From a virus: DNA of 62,450 nucleotides. Positions 33,398 through 41,600 of this stretch are shown one piece after another. Below the pieces are notes generated by a model. The model searched no databases and had not been told where the DNA came from. It was given only the letters and a program-made list of their open reading frames with translations. The translations under genes and the position numbers were made by a program. The stretch is from positions 1-62,450 of IMG/VR virus record IMGVR_UViG_3300042892_000658; one strand, 5' to 3'. Each line of letters begins with the position of its first letter. Position 1 is the stretch's first letter.

Positions 33398-33426
33398 AGT
33401 GTAATTTATTTATAACAAGAAGTCAA
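33398..33426 (-). promoter_or_regulatory. Porin promoter: TTGACT-17-TACACT with an embedded late octamer
   Basis: -35 at 33421-33426 and -10 at 33398-33403. The spacer contains TATAAATA (33407-33414), a perfect T4 late octamer on the same strand, so the porin gene may be read both early and late. Confidence 0.65.
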
Positions 33427-33427
33427 G

Positions 33428-33453
33428 AAAATGTTGCCTTTTGACAACATTTT
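33428..33453 (-). terminator. Second hairpin after the SAH hydrolase gene
   Basis: A 9-bp stem AAAATGTTG/CAACATTTT with an 8-base loop and CTT after it, directly upstream of the porin -35 box. Probably the back-up terminator of the accessory operon. Confidence 0.55.
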
Positions 33454-33472
33454 TGGTAAAATTGATAAGAAA

Positions 33473-33492
33473 GTGTGGCAGAAATGCCACAC
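33473..33492 (-). terminator. Hairpin after the SAH hydrolase gene
   Basis: An 8-bp perfect stem GTGTGGCA/TGCCACAC around TTTC, followed by TTTCTT. It begins 7 bases after the stop codon. Confidence 0.6.
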
Positions 33493-33498
33493 ATTTGC

Positions 33499-34785
33499 TT
33501 AGTAACGATAAGTATCTGACTTATATGGGCCTTCAACTCTAACACCAATATACTTGGCTTGATCAGCTGACAACTCTGTTAGTTGCGCACCAATCTGTGC
33601 CAGGTGTAACTTGGCTACTTTTTCATCTAGATGTTTTGGCAACAAATGAATACTACCTGTATTGTAATCTTCCCAATTTTGGAACATTTCAATTTGTGCT
33701 AACACTTGATTAGTAAAACTGTTTGACATAACAAAACTAGGATGTCCTGTGCCGCACCCTAAGTTTACTAGACGACCTTTGGCTAAAATAATAAGTTTAT
33801 TACCGCTAGGCATGGTAACGTGATCAACTTGTGGTTTAATTTCATCCCACTCGTAGTTAGCTAAACTAGCAATGTCAATCTCACTGTCGAAATGTCCAAT
33901 ATTACACACAATAGCATTGTGCTTCATCGTATTCATATGGTCATGTGTGATAACATTGATATTACCTGTAGCTGTTACAAAAATGTCTGCTTTATCTGCG
34001 GCATAGTCCATAGTAACCACACGATAGCCTTCCATGGCCGCTTGTAAGGCACAAATTGGATCTACTTCAGTTACCCAGACCTGCGCACTTAGAGCACGCA
34101 ATGCGGCGGCACTACCTTTACCCACATCACCAAAACCTGCTACTACTGTTACTTTACCAGCAATCATCACGTCAGTGGCACGTTTGATTCCGTCCACTAA
34201 ACTTTCACGGCAACCATATAGATTATCAAACTTAGTTTTAGTTACGCTATCGTTTACATTAATAGCACGTAAGTGGAATTCTCCATTGGCGATCGCTTCA
34301 TTGATTTTATGAATGCCAGTGGTTGTTTCTTCAGTAACACCACGGATTTCATTTATCAAATCTGGACGGTTATGGTGCACCCAATATGTTAGATCATGCC
34401 CGTCATCTAGCAGCATGTTGGGACGCCAATTATCAGGGCCACTAAGTGTTTTCTCAATACACCACCAGTATTCTTCTTCTGTTTCGCCCTTCCACGCAAA
34501 CACAGGAATGCCCAAGTCTGCTAACGCGGCCGCGGCGTGGTCTTGTGTACTAAAAATGTTACAGCTAGACCAGCGCACTTCTGCGCCCAAGGCAACTAGT
34601 GTCTGCACTAATACCGCAGTTTGAATAGTCATATGTAGACTACCTGCAATACGAGCGCCTTTGAGTGGTTGTGTTAGTTTGTACTCTTCTCTGACTGCAA
34701 TTAATCCGGGCATTTCCGTTTCTGCAATGGCTATTTCTTTGTGCCCCCAGGCTGCTAGACTGATATCTTTTACTTTGAAATCCAT
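33499..34785 (-). CDS. ahcY: S-adenosylhomocysteine hydrolase
   Basis: 428 residues. The NAD-binding [13 protein letters not shown], the substrate-side segment [11 protein letters not shown], the conserved HFDSEIDIA and the C-terminal KSDTYRY are intact, so it looks active. The enzyme removes SAH, the product inhibitor of methyltransferases, giving adenosine and homocysteine. It is last in a coupled accessory operon with two methyltransferases upstream and a B12-type radical SAM protein, all potential SAH producers. Full-length and rare in T4-like phages. Confidence 0.95.
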   Translation of the reverse strand: MDFKVKDISLAAWGHKEIAIAETEMPGLIAVREEYKLTQPLKGARIAGSLHMTIQTAVLVQTLVALGAEVRWSSCNIFSTQDHAAAALADLGIPVFAWKGETEEEYWWCIEKTLSGPDNWRPNMLLDDGHDLTYWVHHNRPDLINEIRGVTEETTTGIHKINEAIANGEFHLRAINVNDSVTKTKFDNLYGCRESLVDGIKRATDVMIAGKVTVVAGFGDVGKGSAAALRALSAQVWVTEVDPICALQAAMEGYRVVTMDYAADKADIFVTATGNINVITHDHMNTMKHNAIVCNIGHFDSEIDIASLANYEWDEIKPQVDHVTMPSGNKLIILAKGRLVNLGCGTGHPSFVMSNSFTNQVLAQIEMFQNWEDYNTGSIHLLPKHLDEKVAKLHLAQIGAQLTELSADQAKYIGVRVEGPYKSDTYRY

Positions 34786-34818
34786 GTTTTATCCTATAAT
34801 TAATATAATATATACTTA

Positions 34819-35505
34819 TTAAACTACCTGTTCTAGTAAATGTTTTTCTAAATTATCTATTAGATAGTTTGAATTTTTTTCTTTTTTTGCATTTAATACT
34901 GTATGGGCACCGACTGACCAGGTGAAATATGGGTTCATAAATTCGTACCCAACTAACCCAAATTGCACTTTCATATGTCGGGTTAAATTCTCTTCGTTAT
35001 CAAAGTAACTTTCCATAAATTCTCGACTACCGCCCGTGGTCATTGACATCATTACCCGACGGCCTGTTAAAAATTTATTATGCTCTTGCTTGCCGCCTTT
35101 GGTTTCTACGTTGTTTAATGTAAATAATGCATCGTACGCAAATACATTTTCAATGTATGCTTTAAGCAACGATGGGTACGTCCACCACCACAAGGGGCAC
35201 TGTATATAAAGTAAGTCTGCCTCTTTTAATTTTTCTATTTCTTGCAGTGCAAACTTAGGCAATAATCCGGCTTTATTTGCTAGTAACCATTTGTCAGTAA
35301 AACTGCGTATCTTGCTAGTAATACCCGGTAAACAAAAGTCACGTTTAAAATTATTCTCCAATCCTCTTGGATCAAAATTTGACCTATACAAGTCTAGTAT
35401 ATTAACTTCGTGCCCGTTGGATTTAAAACAGCCAACTGCACGTTCAAATAGTGCATGATTTAGGCTTGTTTTTGCTGGGTGCACCAGCATGGCATAAATT
35501 TTCAT
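34819..35505 (-). CDS. NAD(P)H dehydrogenase, flavodoxin-like fold (MdaB/KefF type)
   Basis: 228 residues. KIYAMLVHPAKTSLNHAL, the central PLWWWTYPSLLKAYIENVF and MMSMTTGGSREF follow the FMN/FAD-binding quinone-reductase fold. It starts in an ATGA overlap with the radical SAM gene, so the two are translationally coupled. It could hand electrons to the radical SAM enzyme or the desaturase of the same operon, which is inference. Confidence 0.8.
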   Translation of the reverse strand: MKIYAMLVHPAKTSLNHALFERAVGCFKSNGHEVNILDLYRSNFDPRGLENNFKRDFCLPGITSKIRSFTDKWLLANKAGLLPKFALQEIEKLKEADLLYIQCPLWWWTYPSLLKAYIENVFAYDALFTLNNVETKGGKQEHNKFLTGRRVMMSMTTGGSREFMESYFDNEENLTRHMKVQFGLVGYEFMNPYFTWSVGAHTVLNAKKEKNSNYLIDNLEKHLLEQVV

Positions 35506-37388
35506 TTTACAAATACCCCTAATAGTTGTTTTTTACCTCGCATGATATTTCCTGTATCTAAAAATAATTTATACATTGATATCACCGAATTTATATTATA
35601 TCTTTTAGTTTTTTTAAAACTTATCTTATTCATCCCTTGCCATAGTGTTTTTCCTATGTTATTTTTATTAACATAAAGTTTTTGTTCACCAGTGATGATT
35701 TCATAAGGTATGTTGTATTTTTCCTTTATGTATTCTAAAATATCCGATCGAAATCTATTATCAAGAAATACCAAGGCAACAAAATAATATCCACCATAGA
35801 TATTATTATTGTCAATATCAAACGTACAGTCTAATTTAGGATCATTAAGAATTTCCTGCCATCTGTTGTATATCGTTTGATAGTAGTTGCTAGATTTGAA
35901 GAAATTATTAAAAATATCTCGTATAATCACGCCGTGACGACGGCCCGCATGCTTCTGTCTTATCCAATCTAATGTATTACTAAAATAGCCGCCTTGCACA
36001 AATAGATTATATAGACTAGTAGACAACAACATTTCTAAATATTCGTCGGTGGTATAAGTATCACAGCCCACAACTATCTCATGTTGTGCATGAGTCTCCG
36101 GATAACTCCACCCGTTGGTCTTGGCTACTGTTTTTATACCCCATGTTTTCCTATATTCTATTCCATAACTAGGGGCTTCGGGCAGCAAGATCCATTCAAA
36201 CCACTGGACAGATAATCTATAATTGCCAAATACATCTAGCTCATGATAGAATTTATCTAAGGTCATGCCAGGTAATCCCATAATGATTTCTACATACAAA
36301 GGTAATTTAGTATTTTTAGCAATAGGTTCAAATACAGATAATTGCTTTTCAAAGGGAATATTTTTTCGATCGATATTTTTTAATATATCGTTGTCTAACG
36401 TCTGCAGACTTAGTTTGATTTCTTTATTGTGGCTAAGATTATTATGTATGTCTGTTTCTAATATCGATTTAATAGCATCAAGTCTATTTTCAGTTTTAGC
36501 AAATCCACCATAGCCCATCCTAAACGTAGCACGTGATTCTTTTTTGCGTTTAACAATATAGTTGATAATATCTATGTCTCGATCACCAAATATACCAAAA
36601 TTAGCATCGGCTAGATATAGATAGGTAAGATCAAATGTAACCAATGCATCTATATCTTTTTTAACTGAGTCAGGGCTCTTTTGTATCACAGTTGTTCCAA
36701 TGCCGCCACCCCAATCACAGTATGTGCAGCCGTACGGGCAACCGCGGGTAGTTTCAACAATACTTAACAACATAGAGTCGTTGAAGTTGATTTTTTTAAA
36801 CGTTTCAAATTCTTTAAGGGCCGATTGCTGTGCCAAAAATGCACTGTAGTCATAGTGAAATTCTTTACGCTGACTTCGAGTCATAGACTGGTTGCTGGAC
36901 AACATAGCTCTAGATTTACTTGGATATCTGGTATCTGTTAATAATTTCCAATCAACAACACCGCTGTCATAATTGTCTAGTAGTTCTTTGAAAAATACTT
37001 CGCCGTAACAGTCCCCTAGGTGACTAGCATCTAAATAAGGATGTTTCTTAAACCAATCAATATCATGCTTAAGATATTGATGCGGGCCGCCACTAACTAC
37101 TAGGCATTTAGGAAATGTTTCTTTAACCCATGTGGCTATTTCATGTGCCAGGCCAAAATTCCACACATACAAACTAACAGCAAACACATCTGGTTTAGTG
37201 CGTAGTAGTTCGTGTTTAATTTTATTAATATCAGTAGCATCATAGCAGTCAAGATAACACGGATGCCAGATCCATTCATCTTTATGTTTGCCATGCATCT
37301 CATAATAGGTTTTGGCACTGGCCCACAATGCTGGCAACCATATCTCACTGCTAAATCTAGGAAAGTTTGCTATGACAATGGTTTTCAT
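35502..37388 (-). CDS. B12-binding-domain radical SAM protein
   Basis: 628 residues. The N-terminal Rossmann-like region (KPDVFAVSLYVWNFGLA, VVSGGPHQ) resembles a cobalamin-binding domain, followed by C217-P-Y-G-C221-T-Y-C224 in TRGCPYGCTYC, the [4Fe-4S] site, and then SLQTLDNDIL and EIIMGLPGMT typical of B12-radical SAM enzymes. This class methylates unactivated carbons or rearranges rings. It overlaps both neighbours by 4 bp (ATGA). Substrate unknown. Confidence 0.8.
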   Translation of the reverse strand: MKTIVIANFPRFSSEIWLPALWASAKTYYEMHGKHKDEWIWHPCYLDCYDATDINKIKHELLRTKPDVFAVSLYVWNFGLAHEIATWVKETFPKCLVVSGGPHQYLKHDIDWFKKHPYLDASHLGDCYGEVFFKELLDNYDSGVVDWKLLTDTRYPSKSRAMLSSNQSMTRSQRKEFHYDYSAFLAQQSALKEFETFKKINFNDSMLLSIVETTRGCPYGCTYCDWGGGIGTTVIQKSPDSVKKDIDALVTFDLTYLYLADANFGIFGDRDIDIINYIVKRKKESRATFRMGYGGFAKTENRLDAIKSILETDIHNNLSHNKEIKLSLQTLDNDILKNIDRKNIPFEKQLSVFEPIAKNTKLPLYVEIIMGLPGMTLDKFYHELDVFGNYRLSVQWFEWILLPEAPSYGIEYRKTWGIKTVAKTNGWSYPETHAQHEIVVGCDTYTTDEYLEMLLSTSLYNLFVQGGYFSNTLDWIRQKHAGRRHGVIIRDIFNNFFKSSNYYQTIYNRWQEILNDPKLDCTFDIDNNNIYGGYYFVALVFLDNRFRSDILEYIKEKYNIPYEIITGEQKLYVNKNNIGKTLWQGMNKISFKKTKRYNINSVISMYKLFLDTGNIMRGKKQLLGVFVK

Positions 37389-38227
37389 TTAGCCATTCCT
37401 AATTTTAGCAATTTAATTATATAACCACCAAGATCTATTTCAAACCAACGATAACTATGGCTTTGTTGCTGTATCCAACGATGTGTGTGATGATTGTTGT
37501 GCAACAACGAACTAAAAAGGCCGCATCCTAACAAATAATGCGTTATCAATCTATTGTTGCTGTTATTGGGGACATCTTCATTTCTATACCCTAACAATTT
37601 ACTGTGCCCTAAACTAGTAGTAAGGAACGTAATTATACTAATGATGATACGGCCCATAAACACAATTTTAAACAATACCACCGGCATTACTAACCATAAC
37701 ACAAGCCAATATAATAATGTTAACGGTATTTTAAATTCTTCACAGAAAAACGTCCAGTTGTCTTCTAATATATCTTTATGTATAATAGATTGTCTTGTCA
37801 CATAAGTGTCTCTATTAGAATAGTCTGTTAGAGTTTGATATAAAAACATAATAGGACTCAGACTACAAACCGTATACCAATGTAGAGGAAAGTACAAATT
37901 ATCTCTGCCGGATTGATCTGTTTGACTGTGATGATTTCCGTGATTAATACAGATATTGGTTAACGGTCCGTTGGCATGATCAACTGTGATTAGGAATGTT
38001 AATATTTTGTAGGTTAAACTTTTTGTATTAATCTTAAATAAGTAGTGTGAACAAATAAGATGACCGAATAACTCATTGATTGTAACGGTATAAAATGTCG
38101 CAAGGACATACCAATACCATTCAGTATTAATATGTTTCAAAGTTACTGCTAGTTCGTTAACACCAGCGACCCAAGCCACTGATGTTAAGACAAACAGTAT
38201 AACATTGCTAGGATTAAGCGTGAACAT
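37385..38227 (-). CDS. Membrane fatty-acid desaturase
   Basis: 280 residues from the ATG of MFTLNPSNV; the codons before it start at a TTG inside the TauD-like gene. Three histidine boxes are complete: HLICSH (56-61), HGNHH (96-100) and HNNHH (243-247), the di-iron ligands of acyl-CoA/acyl-lipid desaturases. Four hydrophobic segments surround them. The family puts double bonds into membrane fatty acyl chains using O2 and an electron donor; a hydroxylase or related activity cannot be excluded. Coupled to the radical SAM gene by ATGA. Confidence 0.8.
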   Translation of the reverse strand: MFTLNPSNVILFVLTSVAWVAGVNELAVTLKHINTEWYWYVLATFYTVTINELFGHLICSHYLFKINTKSLTYKILTFLITVDHANGPLTNICINHGNHHSQTDQSGRDNLYFPLHWYTVCSLSPIMFLYQTLTDYSNRDTYVTRQSIIHKDILEDNWTFFCEEFKIPLTLLYWLVLWLVMPVVLFKIVFMGRIIISIITFLTTSLGHSKLLGYRNEDVPNNSNNRLITHYLLGCGLFSSLLHNNHHTHRWIQQQSHSYRWFEIDLGGYIIKLLKLGMAK

Positions 38228-39329
38228 ACTTTTTAGCAAATGCTTTAAAATACCCTAATAAATCACGAGGGGGGAGTTTAAAGTTTTTAATGCCAGCAAT
38301 CTTAACGATATGGCGTATTTCGTTAGCGTACTCGTTGGCATAGGGTTGCTGTAGGTATGGCTGGTATGCACCATCTTGAAGATTGGTATAATCATGAGCA
38401 ATACGATAACATAGTCGACCTTCAATATTGCCCAATCTGCGATGTAGGGTGATTGAATTGTCAAACAACATTAAATCATTATTGTTCTTATACCAATGGT
38501 CATACATATATTTTTCAACAAATAGTTCTTTATTGATACGTTTAAATACCTTATCGCTTTCTTTCTTAGTAAGGCCTTTGATACTGTAAGCAGTATTGAT
38601 ACTATAATGCAATCCTGTAATACCGCCTGGGCTACGGATAACCATTGGGATTTCTCTGTCCTCTTCTGGACACATGTTGGCGTGCATGATAGCATCTTGT
38701 TCTTTATTCAATCCGGGATTAATTTTACCAGGAGTAAAGCGATGCAAGATAATCATGTCATCTAGCTCTCTACGGAAACTATCATTTACATTTTCATAAT
38801 AGTCTGGTGTTGTGACAAATCCCGTAGCACTACCAACAACATTTTGTTGTGCAAACAATGCAACACCCGGAGTCCAAGTTAAGGTACCGCTTTCGTTGCT
38901 GTGCCACAATAGTTCGCCTTCGGCGAACAGTCCTTTAGGATTACCGTCTTCATCATAGCCGCCAGTCACACGACTAACATCATAACCGCTGGCTGTGCGT
39001 TCTTGTGTTTTAAACAATGATCGAATCGCCACTGCATCTTCTGCATCTAAATAGTCAGCACTTTCTTGTGCATCATTGACAATGATAGGCCAAGGTCTAT
39101 CATATTTTTTAACTAGATAGTTTTTAAGACCGTACCGTGTTTCGCCAAATTTAAGAACACGATCTACAAAGTGGTCTTTAGTTAAATTGGTATTACGAAT
39201 AACAGTAACAAGTCCCTGCATATGAATCTTGCCTATTTCTAACCATTCATCATCTGACAAATGATTAAAATCTACATCATCGACGTAAGTGCCAAATCGG
39301 CCAAGACCAGGAATCTTTGATAATTTCAT
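38214..39329 (-). CDS. TauD/TfdA-like Fe(II)/2-oxoglutarate oxygenase homologue, altered metal site
   Basis: 371 residues. LLWHSNESGTLTWTPGVALFA and DLMLFDNSITLHRR...RIAHDY align with the HxD and distal H/Arg motifs of TauD enzymes. H143 and H296 are kept, but the position of the metal-binding Asp is N145 (H-S-N). That is unusual; in halogenases the residue is Ala or Gly. It heads the coupled run to the desaturase. Oxygenase, halogenase-like or inactive binding role remains open. Confidence 0.7.
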   Translation of the reverse strand: MKLSKIPGLGRFGTYVDDVDFNHLSDDEWLEIGKIHMQGLVTVIRNTNLTKDHFVDRVLKFGETRYGLKNYLVKKYDRPWPIIVNDAQESADYLDAEDAVAIRSLFKTQERTASGYDVSRVTGGYDEDGNPKGLFAEGELLWHSNESGTLTWTPGVALFAQQNVVGSATGFVTTPDYYENVNDSFRRELDDMIILHRFTPGKINPGLNKEQDAIMHANMCPEEDREIPMVIRSPGGITGLHYSINTAYSIKGLTKKESDKVFKRINKELFVEKYMYDHWYKNNNDLMLFDNSITLHRRLGNIEGRLCYRIAHDYTNLQDGAYQPYLQQPYANEYANEIRHIVKIAGIKNFKLPPRDLLGYFKAFAKKYVHA

Positions 39330-39477
39330 AGAAAATTCTCCTCAATATTTTAATAGTATAACAGATTTATTTTAATATTGCTAGTGAAGAATTTCACATA
39401 CGACATAGAGGGCCCATTTCGAAGGTCATCTACTCGACGTCAACACTGAAGGTTGGCGTTGCATTAATATTTATACG
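39330..39477 (-). other. 148-bp intergenic region before the TauD-like gene
   Basis: It contains a perfect late octamer TATAAATA (39468-39475) at the far end, no open frame of interest, and an extended -10-like TGTTATACT about 25 bp before the gene. The middle is unusually GC-rich for this genome. No terminator recognised. Confidence 0.4.
39468..39475 (-). promoter_or_regulatory. Perfect T4 late octamer TATAAATA
   Basis: Matches the T4 late consensus exactly. It lies 138 bp before the TauD-like start, so it would give a long leader for the accessory operon. Confidence 0.5.
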
Positions 39478-40173
39478 TTAGCGTTGTTTAGTGAAAATAT
39501 ATAGAACCAACCCACCATTTTCACTATTAAACCAAGCTAAAAAGTCTACAAATTTGTTAGAAATGCTAGGGTTCGCTGATTGAAATTCTAAGTCACTACA
39601 CATGTTGCGTACTTGCTTATTACTAAAACTTAACTCAAATGGATTATTCTCTTGATCTTGATACAACGTATCACAATTGTAGTTAATGTTAAAGAACCTT
39701 TTGAGTATTTTACCGTTTGGGTTATACAGTGCCAACAGTAACTTTCCACCAGGTTTAAGTAACTGTTTAATTTTAGCCAAGGCTTTTTCATATTGTGGAA
39801 TATGGTGTAACACTCCGCAACAGATAATTACATCATATTTCTTGCTAGTTTTAAAATTTAAAAAATCTGTTTTAACCCATTTAACATTATTGATTCCGTT
39901 AGTTGTAGCAAAGTTACTAGCATAATCAATGCTATCACTAAAGTCAACTGCGGTGAATCTACTATTCTTGTATTTGTCAGCGAACAGATTCGATACTAAT
40001 CCTGTCCCACAACCAACATCTAATACATCCATATTATCATTTAACATTAGATCGATCTCACGTAAATAGATATTGTGTATGCCTTGTTCTTCATAGAACT
40101 TCAAATCTTCCAAACTATAGCGGCCGGGAAAATGTAGATTACTATAAAATTGTTTAATTTGTTCAGTGATCAT
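39478..40173 (-). CDS. Class I SAM-dependent methyltransferase
   Basis: 231 residues, with VLDVGCGTGL (motif I, about 50-59), FTAVDFSD, DVIICCGVLHHIPQ and LKPGGKLLLALYNP, a UbiE/small-molecule-type methyltransferase. It overlaps the SGNH-like gene by ATGA. Substrate unknown; a metabolite is more likely than DNA because no DPPY-like motif is present. Confidence 0.8.
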   Translation of the reverse strand: MITEQIKQFYSNLHFPGRYSLEDLKFYEEQGIHNIYLREIDLMLNDNMDVLDVGCGTGLVSNLFADKYKNSRFTAVDFSDSIDYASNFATTNGINNVKWVKTDFLNFKTSKKYDVIICCGVLHHIPQYEKALAKIKQLLKPGGKLLLALYNPNGKILKRFFNINYNCDTLYQDQENNPFELSFSNKQVRNMCSDLEFQSANPSISNKFVDFLAWFNSENGGLVLYIFTKQR

Positions 40174-41084
40174 CTAAGACTTTCTAGTAATTCTTTATAT
40201 TTTGCTGATAACAGATCTTCTGTTGAATCAATAATAAAATCGTTAGGTGAAAATTCTGGTATTGGCATATTAATGGTTTCTTGGGATATCTTTTTAGCAA
40301 GTTCTCTATGCTTACCTAATTTAGGATTTTGATTTAAAATTAGTTCTAAGGCATAGTCATGATGTGCTAGACTGTTAGGATGATGATCTGTTTCATGCTT
40401 TAATACAACATATTCTTTATTGTTAATAAAGTATTCCCAAATACCAGAAAACTCCTTGGGATTAAATGGATTTTTTGGCGGATTAATAAATTTTGTCCAG
40501 TCTATTAAATTTATTAGATTTTTTATAGGCGACAACTCTGTTATTTGTTTAATTGTTTGTATTTCACCAGCAGAGATATCATCTTTTTCTTGATAGACAG
40601 TTTTATATCTAGGATAAAATTTAGGTCTCCCATCTGCCCATATATTTTTAGAAGAATGCATAGTATATGAGCATCCTATTTTTTCTAACAACAACTGAGT
40701 CTGATAAATGATCTGCAACTGATCAACTATCATGTTTGTAAAACTCGAGTACAGGTCTGGGTGTGTTCTGTATAATCCCATGTATGGATTATCCTTGCTA
40801 AACCAAATTTTTCCCTCTGTGGCAGGGAAAAATCCTGCTACTTGTTTGTTTTTGACCCATTCTTCGTCGTACCATAAACCAATTCGATGATTCTCGGCCC
40901 ACATAATATTAATATGATCTTTTTCTGTAAATGAATTTATTTTATCAAGCAAGATCCAATAGATATTTTGATTACCGTATCCTTTATTAGCCAAATTTGT
41001 CACAGGTTGATCGTAGACTTGTAGCCAATCAGCCCACGTAGGCCAATACCATTTAGTCATACTACACCCAAGTGTATAAATCAT
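40170..41084 (-). CDS. SGNH-hydrolase-like protein
   Basis: 304 residues. The opening YTLGCSMTKWYWPTWADWL has the Ser of block I (G-C-S), NLANKGYGNQNI fits block II, and DHHPNSLAHHDYA the Asp/His block V of SGNH/GDSL esterases. The middle lacks a clear block III Asn. Phage relatives occur among surface-glycan and accessory genes; deacetylase or acyl-transfer activity is inferred. Coupled to the methyltransferase. Confidence 0.6.
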   Translation of the reverse strand: MIYTLGCSMTKWYWPTWADWLQVYDQPVTNLANKGYGNQNIYWILLDKINSFTEKDHINIMWAENHRIGLWYDEEWVKNKQVAGFFPATEGKIWFSKDNPYMGLYRTHPDLYSSFTNMIVDQLQIIYQTQLLLEKIGCSYTMHSSKNIWADGRPKFYPRYKTVYQEKDDISAGEIQTIKQITELSPIKNLINLIDWTKFINPPKNPFNPKEFSGIWEYFINNKEYVVLKHETDHHPNSLAHHDYALELILNQNPKLGKHRELAKKISQETINMPIPEFSPNDFIIDSTEDLLSAKYKELLESLR

Positions 41085-41087
41085 TGA

Positions 41088-41285
41088 TTAGTCCTTGGGG
41101 GCTTCTCTATTAGGTTTTTGTGCCATTGCTGGATCACTAAATTTGCGACCTTTGTTGGCTACATACGTTGATTGAGCATCAATCATTGCTCGTTTAAAAA
41201 TGCCACGTGCTACAGGATCAATGATATTAGCAAGTTTAATCTTATTCATCTTGCCAAATTTAAATGTTGAGTTTGTTTTTGCCAT
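41088..41285 (-). CDS. Small basic conserved phage protein, unknown
   Basis: 65 residues, basic (KFGKMNKIKLANIIDPVARGIFKRAMIDAQ). I recall this IIDP...FK+AMIDA pattern from T4-like phages of aquatic bacteria, with no function. It directly follows the omega-like gene (9-bp gap), perhaps as a partner. Confidence 0.6.
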   Translation of the reverse strand: MAKTNSTFKFGKMNKIKLANIIDPVARGIFKRAMIDAQSTYVANKGRKFSDPAMAQKPNREAPKD

Positions 41286-41294
41286 GCTGTTCTC

Positions 41295-41540
41295 CTATCG
41301 AATTTTATCTAAATATTCTTTACCAATTGTACCAGTAGCGATCTCATACAATGCTGTTACGTTGGATTTATTTTCATATGTTATTTTAACTCCGTTGCGT
41401 TCTTGGAATGTGCGTTGAGTAGCAATTTCTCTAGAACGTGTTGCTGCCGCTAAAATTAATTTAAATTGATTATTGTCAAATACTGCTAACGCATCATCAA
41501 TGTTATAAACTTCTATGGAACTTTTTACTCGTGCTTTCAT
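41295..41540 (-). CDS. RNA polymerase omega subunit-like protein
   Basis: 81 residues. IDDALAVFDNNQFKLILAAATRSREIAT followed by NVTALYEIATGTIG matches the RpoZ family core (N-x-F-x-L-V-x-x-A-x-x-R-A-R-Q-L then V-x-A-L-x-E-I). Omega stabilises the beta-prime subunit of bacterial RNA polymerase. A phage copy could replace or modify host omega. It has its own sigma70 promoter and is the first gene of the accessory operon. Confidence 0.75.
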   Translation of the reverse strand: MKARVKSSIEVYNIDDALAVFDNNQFKLILAAATRSREIATQRTFQERNGVKITYENKSNVTALYEIATGTIGKEYLDKIR

Positions 41541-41571
41541 AATAAATCCTATATAGGTGGGTAGTTGTTTT

Positions 41572-41600
41572 AGTATACACTAACTGTTAGATTTAGTCAA
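41572..41600 (-). promoter_or_regulatory. Sigma70 promoter TTGACT-17-TATACT
   Basis: -35 at 41595-41600, -10 at 41572-41577, overlapping the stop of the upstream gene. It drives the omega-like gene and the accessory genes behind it. Confidence 0.75.

Noticed and set aside
39330-39477. tRNA gene in the GC-richer intergenic stretch
   Set aside because: No T-arm consensus or cloverleaf could be drawn; nothing tRNA-like found elsewhere in the window either.
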